Part shown: piece after piece, positions 8,954 through 16,162 of the stretch
Position numbering within the stretch: the first letter of the stretch is position 1
Layout of the letters: the number at the start of each line of letters is the position of its first letter
NCBI RefSeq assembly: GCF_003337215.1
Contig: NZ_QPIG01000006.1
Coordinates: 1 to 64,000 of the forward strand
Length of the DNA: 64,000 nucleotides
Origin: Oceanihabitans sediminis
Lineage (GTDB): Bacteria > Bacteroidota > Bacteroidia > Flavobacteriales > Flavobacteriaceae
Direction of reading: 5' to 3'
Made by a program: the position numbers and the translations under genes
The notes under the pieces: generated by a model
Told to the model about the DNA's origin: nothing
Seen by the model: only the letters and a program-made list of their open reading frames with translations
Databases searched by the model: none

Positions 8954-9853
8954 ATGAGGCAATTCATTCAAAATAAATATTTTCTACTCATCTTTATTGC
9001 TATAATCTGGGGTTCTTCTTTTATACTCATAAAAAAAATACTACCAGTATTTGACCCATATCAAATCGGAGCTTTTAGGGCAGGATTGTCAGGCTTGCTT
9101 TTGTCATTTATTGGATTCCCAGCTTTGAAAAGAATGTCAAAAAAGGACGTTTTTTGGATTGCTCTATCAGGATTATTTGGTAACTTTTTAGTGGTCTTTA
9201 TTTTTCCTATTGCACAACAAGGCGTAAGTAGCTCATTGGCAGGCATCATAAATGCATTAGACCCAATATTCACACTCGTTTTAGGAGCAATTCTGTTTGG
9301 AATCAGAAATAAAGTTATTCAATATGCTGGTGCAATAATTGGATTTATAGGTGCTATCATTTTAGTTTACTCTTCCAATTCAGAAAATGGCCAAAATCAT
9401 CTTTTTTATACGGTTTTATTAGTTATAGGTTCGGCACTTTATGCCGTTGCCGCACTCATTATTGAAAAAAAATTACATCACATAAAATCGACAGATATAT
9501 CAACAGGTATTTACACTATTTGGATGGTGCCCTCTCTTTTTATCTTAAGTTTTTCAGGTTTTTTTACAGACTTTGATTACAGCCAAAATGAAACTTTAAC
9601 TGCTCTAGGCTATTTAGTCTTTCTAACCGTCATTAGCACTACTTTGGTAATGTTTTTGTTTTTCAAGCTTGTTCAAGATACATCTGCGGTTTTTGTAAGT
9701 ACCATTTCACTTTTATTACCAGTCGTTGCGGTAATTTGGGGAATTTTGGACAAAGAGAAATTTACAGTTTGGTATGCAATCGGTGGATTATTAATTTTGA
9801 TTAGTGTATATCTCATTAGAGAAAAGAAAAACAAATCATTGGTAAAGGAATAA
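8954..9853 (+). CDS. EamA/DMT-family transporter (cassette gene)
   Basis: 299 residues, almost wholly hydrophobic, with about ten membrane spans in two halves, the usual EamA (drug/metabolite transporter) fold and length. Family marks are the N-terminal AIIWGSSFILIK, FRAGLSGLLL and, in each half, the segments ending GAIIGFIGAIILVYS and GGLLILISVYLI. The substrate cannot be read from sequence; relatives export amino acids, metabolites or drugs. It occupies cassette 2, and its ATG lies about 110 bp inside the cassette. It is probably expressed from leader A together with cassette 1. Confidence 0.9.
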   Translation: MRQFIQNKYFLLIFIAIIWGSSFILIKKILPVFDPYQIGAFRAGLSGLLLSFIGFPALKRMSKKDVFWIALSGLFGNFLVVFIFPIAQQGVSSSLAGIINALDPIFTLVLGAILFGIRNKVIQYAGAIIGFIGAIILVYSSNSENGQNHLFYTVLLVIGSALYAVAALIIEKKLHHIKSTDISTGIYTIWMVPSLFILSFSGFFTDFDYSQNETLTALGYLVFLTVISTTLVMFLFFKLVQDTSAVFVSTISLLLPVVAVIWGILDKEKFTVWYAIGGLLILISVYLIREKKNKSLVKE

Positions 9854-9867
9854 ATACTGCCTACAAC

Positions 9868-10144
9868 AAAGTACTGTGGTAAAAAACAAGTAAAAAAGCA
9901 TTAATTTTTCACCCTTTCACTTAGCAATTAAACACTCAAACCCCTCTATCTTTTATATTCTTTAGACTTTCTAGTGCACAGATGAATTTCGACACTAACC
10001 AATAAGCATCCAAAACCCCAAAATTTCAAAACGTAAATTCCTACAATAAATAATATTTCATTAAATTACACATCAAAATAAATGAACCTACATCCAAAAA
10101 AGTATATATAATAGGAATAAACTCCCAAGGGTGTTTATACAACC
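9868..10144 (+). repeat. E-L spacer element B between arrays I and II
   Basis: 277 bp from AAAGTACTGTGG to TATACAACC, bounded by CTACAAC on the left and GTTGTAG on the right. The first 46 bases (9868-9913) are identical to 12362-12407. The middle (about 9936-9965) resembles the R block. The right part (10007-10144) is the L block, with ATTAAATTACACATC, TATATATAATAGGA and the hairpin TAAACTCCC-AA-GGGTGTTTA. A homologous element of 276 bp occupies 20402-20677. The likely role is to promote transcription of the following cassettes; whether it is also a recombination site is open. Confidence 0.7.
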
Positions 10145-10165
10145 GTTGTAGTGCATTTGAGAAAA

Positions 10166-10705
10166 ATGGAAATGGAATATAAAACAGTAAAAAACAAAAA
10201 CTACTTTGGAAGGTTCAAAACGGAATTTTTTCCACCAGTTATTGTCATTACAATTATATCATTGATTAGTTATAAATTGACCGATTTGAATTTTATTCTC
10301 TTTTTAATCCTTGGCTACGCTATTATTTGGGCAATAATCACTCATTTTATTGTCCGAAATTCCATTTATCGGATTGAAATAAATAATGGAAATATTTTAA
10401 TAAAAGGAACAGAGATTAATAAAGATTGGAGTGAGTCGGATAAAATTGAAAATACTTCGATAAGAATTAAATCGCAGGGCTTTGGAAGAGGAAATGTTGA
10501 ATATTATCTTAAAATTTTTCTTCCTGAAAGCACTCATATCGTTAACAAAAGAAAACAATGGGATTATAATGACTTAATTAAAATCTATAATCATTTTCCT
10601 AACAATAAATATAAGAACGAGAATAAAGAGCTTTTAGAAAAAATGAAATTGAAGGCTAAAGGTCACTCATCTTTTGAAATTGCATTTGGAAAGAATAACA
10701 AATAA
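10166..10705 (+). CDS. Small membrane protein of unknown function (cassette gene)
   Basis: 179 residues from ATG at 10166. A GTG at 10151 and an ATG at 10172 are also in frame; the GTG lies within the cassette boundary and is unlikely. Two membrane spans (about residues 22-60, PPVIVITIISLISYKL and FILFLILGYAIIWAIITHFI) are followed by a soluble domain of about 110 residues. This resembles small PH-like membrane proteins in layout, but no family was recognised. The stop is five bases before the cassette end box. Confidence 0.7.
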   Translation: MEMEYKTVKNKNYFGRFKTEFFPPVIVITIISLISYKLTDLNFILFLILGYAIIWAIITHFIVRNSIYRIEINNGNILIKGTEINKDWSESDKIENTSIRIKSQGFGRGNVEYYLKIFLPESTHIVNKRKQWDYNDLIKIYNHFPNNKYKNENKELLEKMKLKAKGHSSFEIAFGKNNK

Positions 10706-10710
10706 AAAAC

Positions 10711-10843
10711 GCACTACAACAATGTATAAAAATAATAGCCGAAACAGTTGTAAATTCAAAGGTTGTAGCCCGCTTTAACTTTCTTGTAACTTGACAGGAA
10801 AGTGCCACGCAATCGGCTACTATTCTTATACTAAACGTTGGAA
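10711..10843 (+). other. attC-like recombination site of cassette 3
   Basis: End box GCACTACAAC (10711-10720) is the perfect complement of the cassette start at 10145-10154. The inner arm GTATAAAAATAATAGCCG pairs with CGGCTACTATTCTTATAC (10814-10831), 16 of 18 positions. Spacers between inner and outer boxes are unequal on the two sides (AAT against TAAAC), as in attC sites. The right core is GTTGGAA (10837-10843). Confidence 0.7.
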
Positions 10844-10880
10844 ATAATTAAAAACGAAACTTCTGAATTCAATAAGTTTA

Positions 10881-11510
10881 ATGAAAAAAATAAACATAAC
10901 TAAATGGAAAAGAAAAGAACATTTTGATTTTTTTTCTAAAATGGCAAGTCCAACTTTCGGAATAGTCACTGAAGTTGATTGTGATGTATGCTTTATGAAT
11001 TCTAAAGTAAATGAGGAATCATTCTTTGCAAATTATTTACATAAATCAATGATTGCTGTTAATTCTGTAGATGAACTAAAATATAGAATCATAGATGACG
11101 AGATAATAAAATTCGAAAAAATTCATGCTGGAATAACTATAGGAAGAGAAGATGAAACATTCGGATTTGGATTTGTGAATTTTACTTCTGATTTTGAAAC
11201 CTTTAACGCAGAATTAGAGAGGGAAATTTTAGCAGTAAGAAACTGTTCAGGATTAAGACTAAATAACGATGATGTTAAAAAGAATTTAATACGGCATTCA
11301 ACCTTTCCTTGGAATTCATTTAGCGGCTTATTACATCCAACAAATTTTGATCAAAAAGAATCTGTTCCAAAAATAACTTTTGGAAAATTTATAATTCGAG
11401 AAGGAAAAAAAATGTTGCCGATTTCTATAGAAGCACATCATGGATTAGTTGATGGTTTTCATATAGCAAAGTATTTAAATGAATTTCAAAATCAACTTAA
11501 TATTAAATAA
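10881..11510 (+). CDS. Chloramphenicol acetyltransferase, CatA-type (cassette gene)
   Basis: 209 residues, close to the usual 210-220 for type A chloramphenicol O-acetyltransferases, which transfer acetyl from acetyl-CoA to the drug in the cytoplasm. The active-site motif HHGLVDGFH is at about 186-194 (second His the catalytic base, Asp structural). The N-terminal W-x-RKEHFDFF block and central FPWNSFSGLLHPTNFD fit the family. Nothing in the sequence suggests inactivation. Actual drug specificity is not proven, since many environmental CAT-like proteins are untested. A CatA-type enzyme inside a cassette-like unit is notable because integron-borne CATs are mostly of the unrelated CatB type. 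Confidence 0.88.
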   Translation: MKKINITKWKRKEHFDFFSKMASPTFGIVTEVDCDVCFMNSKVNEESFFANYLHKSMIAVNSVDELKYRIIDDEIIKFEKIHAGITIGREDETFGFGFVNFTSDFETFNAELEREILAVRNCSGLRLNNDDVKKNLIRHSTFPWNSFSGLLHPTNFDQKESVPKITFGKFIIREGKKMLPISIEAHHGLVDGFHIAKYLNEFQNQLNIK

Positions 11511-11515
11511 AAACT

Positions 11516-11713
11516 ATTGCCAACAATGTATATAAAACATAGCTGTTACAGGCTTTCCGAGAGGTTTGAGTGTATTTACGAAGAACGCCAAATTTTTAAA
11601 TTTGGCTTTTAGTAAAATAAAGATAAAAAGAAAAATTTAAAAATTCGGCTCGTGTTTAATCCGAAAAGTTAGCGTCTTTTTACACGCTACGTTTCATATA
11701 CGAGACCGTTGGC
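11516..11713 (+). other. attC-like recombination site of cassette 4
   Basis: End box ATTGCCAAC (11516-11524) pairs with the cassette start GTTGGAAAT with one mismatch. The inner arm GTATATAAAACATAGC pairs with GCTACGTTTCATATAC (11686-11701) at 14 of 16 positions. The right core is GTTGGCT (11707-11713), a GTTRRYY. The loop contains a strong internal stem, GCCAAATTTTT/AAATTTGGC. Confidence 0.7.
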
Positions 11714-11795
11714 TACAAGCTGAAAAATTCGTTAAACCAAGAAAGATATTGATTGAATTTGATAATTTAGTATCTTTGATAAAAAGAAACTCGAA

Positions 11796-12029
11796 ATGAA
11801 TATAGAAGCTCGAAAAATAGAATTTATTCAAGAATTCCTAAAACTTCAAAGCGAGGAAGCAATTTCCAAGCTTGAAAAAATATTGAAAAAGGAAAAAGAC
11901 ACTTCTGACGAAAGGCTTTTTAAGCCTATGACCATTGATGAGTTAAACAAACGAATTGACAAATCAGAATCGGATTTCAAAAACAATCGATTTAAAACAA
12001 GTTCTGAACTTTTAGCCAAATACGAATAA
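11796..12029 (+). CDS. Antitoxin-like protein of a ParE/RelE-type pair (cassette gene)
   Basis: 77 residues, highly charged and helical, beginning MNIEARKIEFIQEFLKLQSE and ending SSELLAKYE. This is the typical look of the short antitoxins that precede RelE/ParE toxins in Bacteroidota. The stop overlaps the ATG of the toxin reading frame by one base (TAATG), showing translational coupling. It lies about 88 bases inside cassette 5. Function is inferred from the neighbour and from general resemblance. Confidence 0.75.
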   Translation: MNIEARKIEFIQEFLKLQSEEAISKLEKILKKEKDTSDERLFKPMTIDELNKRIDKSESDFKNNRFKTSSELLAKYE

Positions 12030-12346
12030 TGAATTTTAAAATTATTTGGTCAGACTTTTCGGAAACTCAACTTGACGAAATTTATGAATATTACGAAAAG
12101 AAAGCAAGTTTAAAAGTTGCTACTAAAATTGTAACTGGAATAATTAAAGAATCGGAAAAATTAATCAAAGCGTCCTTTATTGGACAATAAGAAGAATTAC
12201 TTAAAGATAGAGAAATTCAATATCGTTATTTGGTTTTCAAAAACTACAAAGTGATATATTCGGTTGATGAACAAAACGGATTTATAAAAATTGCTGATGT
12301 TTTTGATACTCGACAAAATCCACCGAAAATGAAACGAACAAAATAA
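12029..12346 (+). pseudogene. ParE/RelE-family toxin interrupted by an in-frame stop
   Basis: The frame from ATG at 12029 reads MNFKIIWSDFSETQLDEIYE and stays recognisable to 12346 (105 codons), but codon 54 (12188-12190) is TAA. The text after the stop continues the family pattern: the GQ before the stop and EELLKD after it, YRYLVFKNYKVIYSVDE and the C-terminal DVFDTRQNP. One substitution (for example from AAA, CAA or TTA) explains the break. It is probably an inactive toxin beside an intact antitoxin, unless the stop is a sequencing error. Confidence 0.85.
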
Positions 12347-12361
12347 AGCCTGATTGCCAAC

Positions 12362-12838
12362 AAAGTACTGTGGTAAAAAACAAGTAAAAAAGCATTAATT
12401 TTTCACCAAGGAACTTCTGTAGCTATCCTCATATATTAGTCCAGATTTAGCAATAGCAAAAGCTTGTTTTAATAGCTTATTGCATACTGCAATTAGTGAT
12501 AATTTTTAGCAACTAATCGCTCATAAATAAAATACCCCTACAAGCTTAATTGTAAATAATTTATTGCTAGTTCTAGCCTACTTACAAAAATCTAAGCGGA
12601 CTTTCTATCTGTGATTTATTTGCTAACTTTAGTGCTTAAACACGCAACGTGATTATACATAAACACGTCAAACTCCCCACAACCCAAAACCCGGGCCGAG
12701 CGTAAAGAAAAGGTACAGTGTACCTTTTTAGCGAAGGAGCCAGCCTGCGCAAAAGCAATTAGCGAAAAAGCAAAACCCCTCTGTCTTTTGTGTTGTATAG
12801 TTTATCCTGAGCATTGCCGAAGGGCGCCCCACCGCCTA
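12362..12838 (+). repeat. E element after array II and a separate R block
   Basis: The E part (12362-12475) begins with 46 bases identical to 9868-9913 and continues to ATATATTAGTCCAGATTT, a motif also found near 14530 and 20470. An R block (12768-12838) is a near copy of 7879-7947 (GTTGTATAGTTTATCCTGAG). The L block with its promoter-like box is missing here, so this copy looks expanded or broken. A perfect hairpin AAAAGGTACA/TGTACCTTTT (12708-12728) lies between the two parts. Confidence 0.65.
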
Positions 12839-13011
12839 GTTGTTTTTATGTCACAATAGTTGTACCCACCGCTATAATAGCACATGTCTTTTTTATTTAA
12901 AAGCATCTATTTTAAGAAATAGGTACAATAAAAAAGGCAAATGCGCAGCATTCACGAACACCATAATTTAAAATAATAACCAGGTGAGTAATAGCTATTG
13001 CCTAGCCTGTC

Positions 13012-13033
13012 TTGAGCCTGTCGAAAGGCTCAA
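13012..13033. repeat. REP-like hairpin TTGAGCCT/AGGCTCAA
   Basis: A perfect 8-bp stem with loop GTCGA. The core GAGCCTGTCGAAAGGCTC belongs to the dispersed TCGA-loop palindromes common in Bacteroidota intergenic DNA. Partial copies occur near 7918 and 12808. Confidence 0.7.
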
Positions 13034-13069
13034 ACAACTATGCCGCCATAAAAACAACCCAAAGCTATA

Positions 13070-13147
13070 TTTACATAACGGGTAGTTATAGAACAGCCGC
13101 TTCACCCACACTACACCAAAGCTCTCCTATAACGGTCATTATGTAAA
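13070..13147. repeat. Large imperfect hairpin preceding the 93-bp repeats
   Basis: Left arm 13070-13091 (TTTACATAA...GTTATAG) pairs with right arm 13127-13147 (CTATAAC...TTATGTAAA), two perfect blocks around a mismatched GGGTA/GGTCA centre. The loop is about 35 nt and resembles the loop of the following repeats in composition (CCGCTTCACCCACACTACA). It may be the diverged first member of that array. Confidence 0.7.
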
Positions 13148-13745
13148 ATATCGGCTAGCCTTTGCCCACACTTCCGAACTCCTAACAATATTAGCCGATA
13201 TTCACGAGTACCTCTAAAACAATAGTAACCATACGAGCTAAATATCCGCTATGCCTACGCACACATCCGAACCCCGAACCAACATCGCGGCTATTCACGA
13301 GTACCTCTAAAACAATAAAAACCACACGAGCTAAATATCGGCTTATCCAATGCTCACATCCGAACTCCTAACCATAATAGCCGATATTCACGAGTTCCTC
13401 TAAAACAATAAAATCAACGAGCTAAATATCGGCTAAACCCACGCGCACATCCGAACTCCTAACCATAATAGCCGATATTCACGAGTACCCCTAAAACAAT
13501 AGTAACCATACGAGCTAAATATCGGCTTATCCAATGCTCACATCCGAACTCCTAACCATAATAGCCGATATTCACGAGTACCCCTAAAACAATATTAACC
13601 ATACGAGCTAAATATCGGCTTATCCAATGCTCACACCCGAACTCCTAACCATAATAGCCGATATTCACGAGTACCCCTAAAACAATATTAACCATACGAG
13701 CTAAATATCCGCTAGCCTTTGCCCTCACATCCGAACTCCAAACCA
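13145..13745. repeat. Tandem array of 93-bp hairpin repeats, about 6.5 copies
   Basis: The motif GAGCTAAATATC recurs at 13235, 13328, 13419, 13512, 13605 and 13698, at spacings of 93, 91, 93, 93 and 93 bp. Most units hold a perfect 10-bp inverted pair AATATCGGCT/AGCCGATATT around a loop of about 35 nt (CCAATGCTCACATCCGAACT and so on). The first and last units carry ATATCCGCT instead of ATATCGGCT, which breaks a stem pair. Neither strand is open across several units, so it is non-coding. It is not CRISPR, because the sequence between the arms is conserved. Confidence 0.9.
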
Positions 13746-13772
13746 TGGTAATCCATAGGCACGGGAAAGCCG

Positions 13773-13792
13773 AAAAAAAAAAAAAAAAAAAA
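13773..13792 (+). repeat. Poly-A tract of 20 bases
   Basis: Twenty consecutive A residues directly after the 93-bp repeats, followed by TGGTTTTC. A homopolymer of this length is rare in bacterial chromosomes and is prone to slippage and to sequencing error. Its exact length should be treated with caution. Confidence 0.85.
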
Positions 13793-13902
13793 TGGTTTTC
13801 TAAGTTTAGCATAATTGGCCTAAGGTTTTCGAATATTTTACTAAATTGAACTGGACAAAAAAATATACGGCACACAGCACGCTGTATAATTAATTAAAAC
13901 TA

Positions 13903-14499
13903 TTGAAGAATTTAAAAAAGATAATTTTTCCAATATTTTCACTGTTTCTTTTCTATAGAACCATTGAATTAATAGGTTATTTGAACTCAAACTCGTCAAA
14001 CGAGTTTAGTATTCTAGAAATCGTAACTATTTCGTTTCTTCTAACTCTTTTTATTACAGGAATATTTGCATTTATTGGTTTTGCATACCCGACAAATAGA
14101 CTATTACCAGAGTCTTATTACAAAATAAAGAATCCAAAGCTTCTTGAATACTTATATAAAATACTCGGATTAAAATATTTTAGAATTATCCTTCTTATCA
14201 CTTTTTGGGGTATAAAAAAGAATCGGAAAAAATATTTTAATGGAACAAAAAAAGGATTGACTAATTTTATTTATCAAACCAAGCAATCCGAATTCGGACA
14301 TTTAGGAGCTTTTTTTATGATTTTAATTTGTTCGATTATGCTACTATTAAATCGATTTTATTTAATTGTATTAATAATGACACTATTGAATATAATCGGA
14401 AATGTATATCCTATAATACTCCAAAGATTTCATAGAATTAGAATTGAAAAAATAACTAATTACAACAAAGACTGTGAGAAAAAAGTTAAAATGTATTAA
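13903..14499 (+). CDS. Membrane protein of unknown function, 3' end overlapping an E repeat
   Basis: 198 residues from a TTG start at 13903 (MKNLKKIIFPIFSLFLF). No ATG fits the 5' end, so the true start is uncertain and the gene may be 5'-truncated. About four hydrophobic spans are seen (near residues 7-20, 41-65, 95-108 and 138-170). The last codons (NYNKDCEKKVKMY) lie inside a copy of the E repeat, so the native C-terminus may have been replaced. GCTGTATAATTAATT at 13881 and the TTACAAC box at 14460-14466 look like degenerate cassette ends. No family recognised. Confidence 0.5.
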   Translation: MKNLKKIIFPIFSLFLFYRTIELIGYLNSNSSNEFSILEIVTISFLLTLFITGIFAFIGFAYPTNRLLPESYYKIKNPKLLEYLYKILGLKYFRIILLITFWGIKKNRKKYFNGTKKGLTNFIYQTKQSEFGHLGAFFMILICSIMLLLNRFYLIVLIMTLLNIIGNVYPIILQRFHRIRIEKITNYNKDCEKKVKMY

Positions 14500-14556
14500 T
14501 TTCAATCAAAGTTCTACTCTAACTATCCGCATATACTAGTCCAGATTTTGTAGCAA
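14463..14556 (+). repeat. E element copy 3
   Basis: ACAACAAAGACTGTGAG...ATTAATTT...CATATACTAGTCCAGATTT aligns along its length with 12358-12455. Its first 37 bases are in the coding end of the preceding membrane-protein gene. Confidence 0.6.
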
Positions 14557-14690
14557 TTACAACTCAATACAATTTGCTTATCGTTTAAAAACATGAACCT
14601 CTAACGGCATAAGTCTCAAAAAAATATAAAACATTTTCACTATCTTTAAGCAAGCAACTTAACACTACAATATCAAAAAAATGTAAAACC

Positions 14691-14975
14691 ATGCAATTCA
14701 GAAAGATTATTCTTTTTTTCCTATCCACCATATTACTATTGCTTTTACCGTTAATAGCCATGCAATTCACTAAGGAAGTAAACTGGACAACTAAAGATTT
14801 TATAGTAGCAGGAACCCTTATATTCGGAGCAGCAACCATATCCGAAATCCTATCCAGAAAAATAAAAAATCCCAAACACAAAATCACTTTAATAATTACA
14901 GTTTTAGCTATGATCATACTTGTTTGGATAGAACTAGCAGTAGGAATATTTAGCAAGCTGGTTAGTGATATCTAA
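14691..14975 (+). CDS. Small membrane protein of unknown function
   Basis: 94 residues, ATG at 14691. Three predicted membrane spans (about 5-24, 36-52 and 66-89). MQFRKIILFFLSTILLLLLP and the KDFIVAGTLIFGAA segment resemble short uncharacterised flavobacterial membrane proteins. An overlapping minus-strand frame (14585-14956) is a shadow with no plausible protein features. It stands alone, about 340 bp upstream of the ars operon. Confidence 0.65.
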   Translation: MQFRKIILFFLSTILLLLLPLIAMQFTKEVNWTTKDFIVAGTLIFGAATISEILSRKIKNPKHKITLIITVLAMIILVWIELAVGIFSKLVSDI

Positions 14976-15274
14976 ACCGAACAGTCTACCTAATATAAAA
15001 GGACACAAATCTTTTAGTAGCCTTTCAAAAGACTGTAATGAAGTACGGAAGTTAAATACAAAAAAGCATACCTCTAATAAATACCACTATAACATTAATT
15101 GTATGAGTAGGAACGCAAATACAACACACACAAAAACTGTTTTGAATCATATGAACCTACAAGGTAGTCAACACAGTTAAAACGCTTTATATAGCAACTT
15201 TCCATAAAAAACCACTTCCACCCCTACAATCAATGACCATAAAACTTAAAAAAAAAGTGCTGTTTTAAAAATAT
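14976..15274. other. Intergenic region upstream of the ars operon
   Basis: About 300 bases without a credible gene. A plus-strand frame at 14965-15180 gives a basic, low-complexity peptide rich in N, K, H and S with no homology that I recognise. Nothing else is seen until the ArsR operator. Confidence 0.5.
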
Positions 15275-15290
15275 ATCGTAATATTGCAAT
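15275..15290 (+). promoter_or_regulatory. Probable ArsR operator
   Basis: ATCGTAATATTGCAAT is an imperfect dyad centred on AATATT (TCGT-AATATT-GCAA), 24 bp before the arsR ATG. Dyads of this ATnGnAATATTnCnAT kind precede ArsR-family genes in other bacteria. The site would couple operon repression to binding of arsenite by ArsR. Confidence 0.55.
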
Positions 15291-15313
15291 GAAACAATTA
15301 ATAACTCTAAATC

Positions 15314-15622
15314 ATGTATTCTAATCAACAAAAAGAAATCGCTTTATTCGCAAAAGTTTTCGGACATCCTGCTCGAGTAGCTATTTTACAACAGTTATTT
15401 AAAATGGACACTTGCTATTGTGGAGATTTATCCGAAGAAATCGGTCTTGCCCAGCCTACTATATCACAACATTTAAAAGAATTAAAAAATTTAGGGCTAA
15501 TAAAAGGAACGGTAGAAGGTGTCAAAGTATGCTATTGTATAGACAACGAAAACTGGTCTAAAATGAAAGTACTACTACATAAATTCTTAGACCAAGACAT
15601 TCCTAAAGCAGATTGTTGCTAA
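15314..15622 (+). CDS. arsR: ArsR-family arsenic-responsive repressor
   Basis: 102 residues, winged helix-turn-helix. The DNA-recognition part reads CGDLSEEIGLAQPTISQHLKELKNLGLIKG (about residues 36-65). The metal site looks like TCYCGDL (about 33-39), the equivalent of the ELCVCDL box of ArsR/SmtB proteins, and a second Cys pair forms the last two residues (KADCC). It is the first gene of a run arsR, DUF6428, phosphatase, OsmC and acr3, all on the plus strand with gaps of 13-55 bp. It probably represses the whole run and releases it on binding As(III). Confidence 0.9.
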   Translation: MYSNQQKEIALFAKVFGHPARVAILQQLFKMDTCYCGDLSEEIGLAQPTISQHLKELKNLGLIKGTVEGVKVCYCIDNENWSKMKVLLHKFLDQDIPKADCC

Positions 15623-15677
15623 GTTTTTTTTTATTTTATTCATCGCTAAATAGCAATAAACAAATAAATATAAAGAA

Positions 15678-16139
15678 ATGAAATTATCAGAAATTAAAAA
15701 CCTATTAAATAAACGGAATAAAATAGCTTTCCTATTACCTAATGGAGAATTAGTACCTAACCACTTTCACGTTACAGAGGTTGGAAAAATTTCAAAGCAT
15801 TTTATAGATTGTGGAGGAACACTTAGAACCGAAGAGCTGATAAACTTCCAACTCTGGAACGCAAATGACTATGATCACAGATTGCACCCAGAAAAACTAT
15901 TAAGTATCATTAAACTATCCGAACGCATTTTAGACTTAGATGATTTAGATATCGAAGTAGAATATCAAGATAGCACGATTGGGAAATTCGGACTTGACTT
16001 TGATGGAAAAAACTTCTTGTTAACCAATAAACAAACCGATTGTTTGGCAAAAGATAAATGTGGGATTCCTGAAGAAAAAACAAATCTTTCTGAAGTAAAA
16101 AACAGCCCCTCGTGTACAATAGACAGTGGCTGTTGCTAA
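15678..16139 (+). CDS. DUF6428-like protein of the ars operon with Cys-rich tail
   Basis: 153 residues. The N-terminal IAFLLPNGELVPNHFHVTEV and central CGGTLRTEELINFQLW, DYDHRLHPEKL are typical of the small DUF6428 family found beside arsR in Bacteroidota. The C-terminus holds C-x(5)-C, a lone Cys and a terminal GCC, so it could bind As(III). It may be a metallochaperone or accessory protein, which is an inference from Cys content and position. It follows arsR by 55 bp. Confidence 0.75.
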   Translation: MKLSEIKNLLNKRNKIAFLLPNGELVPNHFHVTEVGKISKHFIDCGGTLRTEELINFQLWNANDYDHRLHPEKLLSIIKLSERILDLDDLDIEVEYQDSTIGKFGLDFDGKNFLLTNKQTDCLAKDKCGIPEEKTNLSEVKNSPSCTIDSGCC

Positions 16140-16162
16140 AATAATAAAAGAATATTTTTAAA

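Larger units (their letters stand above)
8091..9867 (+). mobile_element. Cassette array I (lipoprotein cassette, EamA cassette)
   Basis: Two consecutive units lie between leader A and the E-L element at 9868. Cassette 1 opens at GTTGCCCACA (8091) and its end box TGTGGGCAAC (8651) is the exact 10-base complement. It closes with an attC-like stem ending in GTTGGGC (8843). Cassette 2 opens there and carries the EamA transporter. Its end box CTACAAC (9861-9867) does not match its own start. It does match the start of the next array, which suggests a past exchange. Gene plus attC-like stem in one direction is the layout of integron cassettes, but no integrase is in the window. Confidence 0.6.
10145..12361 (+). 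mobile_element. Cassette array II (membrane protein, CAT, toxin-antitoxin)
   Basis: Three units. Cassette 3 runs from GTTGTAGTGC (10145) to its exact complement GCACTACAAC (10711-10720) and then an attC-like stem. Cassette 4 opens at GTTGGAAATAAT (10837), and its end box ACTATTGCCAAC complements that start at 10 of 12 positions. Cassette 5 opens at GTTGGCT (11707) and ends GCCAAC (12356-12361), where the E repeat begins. In each unit the end box fits the unit's own start and not the neighbour's, as expected for circular cassette intermediates. Confidence 0.65.

Noticed and set aside
13145..13745. CRISPR array or coding repeat
   Set aside because: The sequence between the stem arms is conserved, unlike spacers, and both strands have stops in each unit (the minus frame at 13645-13875 ends in the repeat).
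14965..15180. 71-residue plus-strand frame before arsR
   Set aside because: Low-complexity N/K/H/S-rich peptide with no recognisable fold, overlapping the preceding gene's end.
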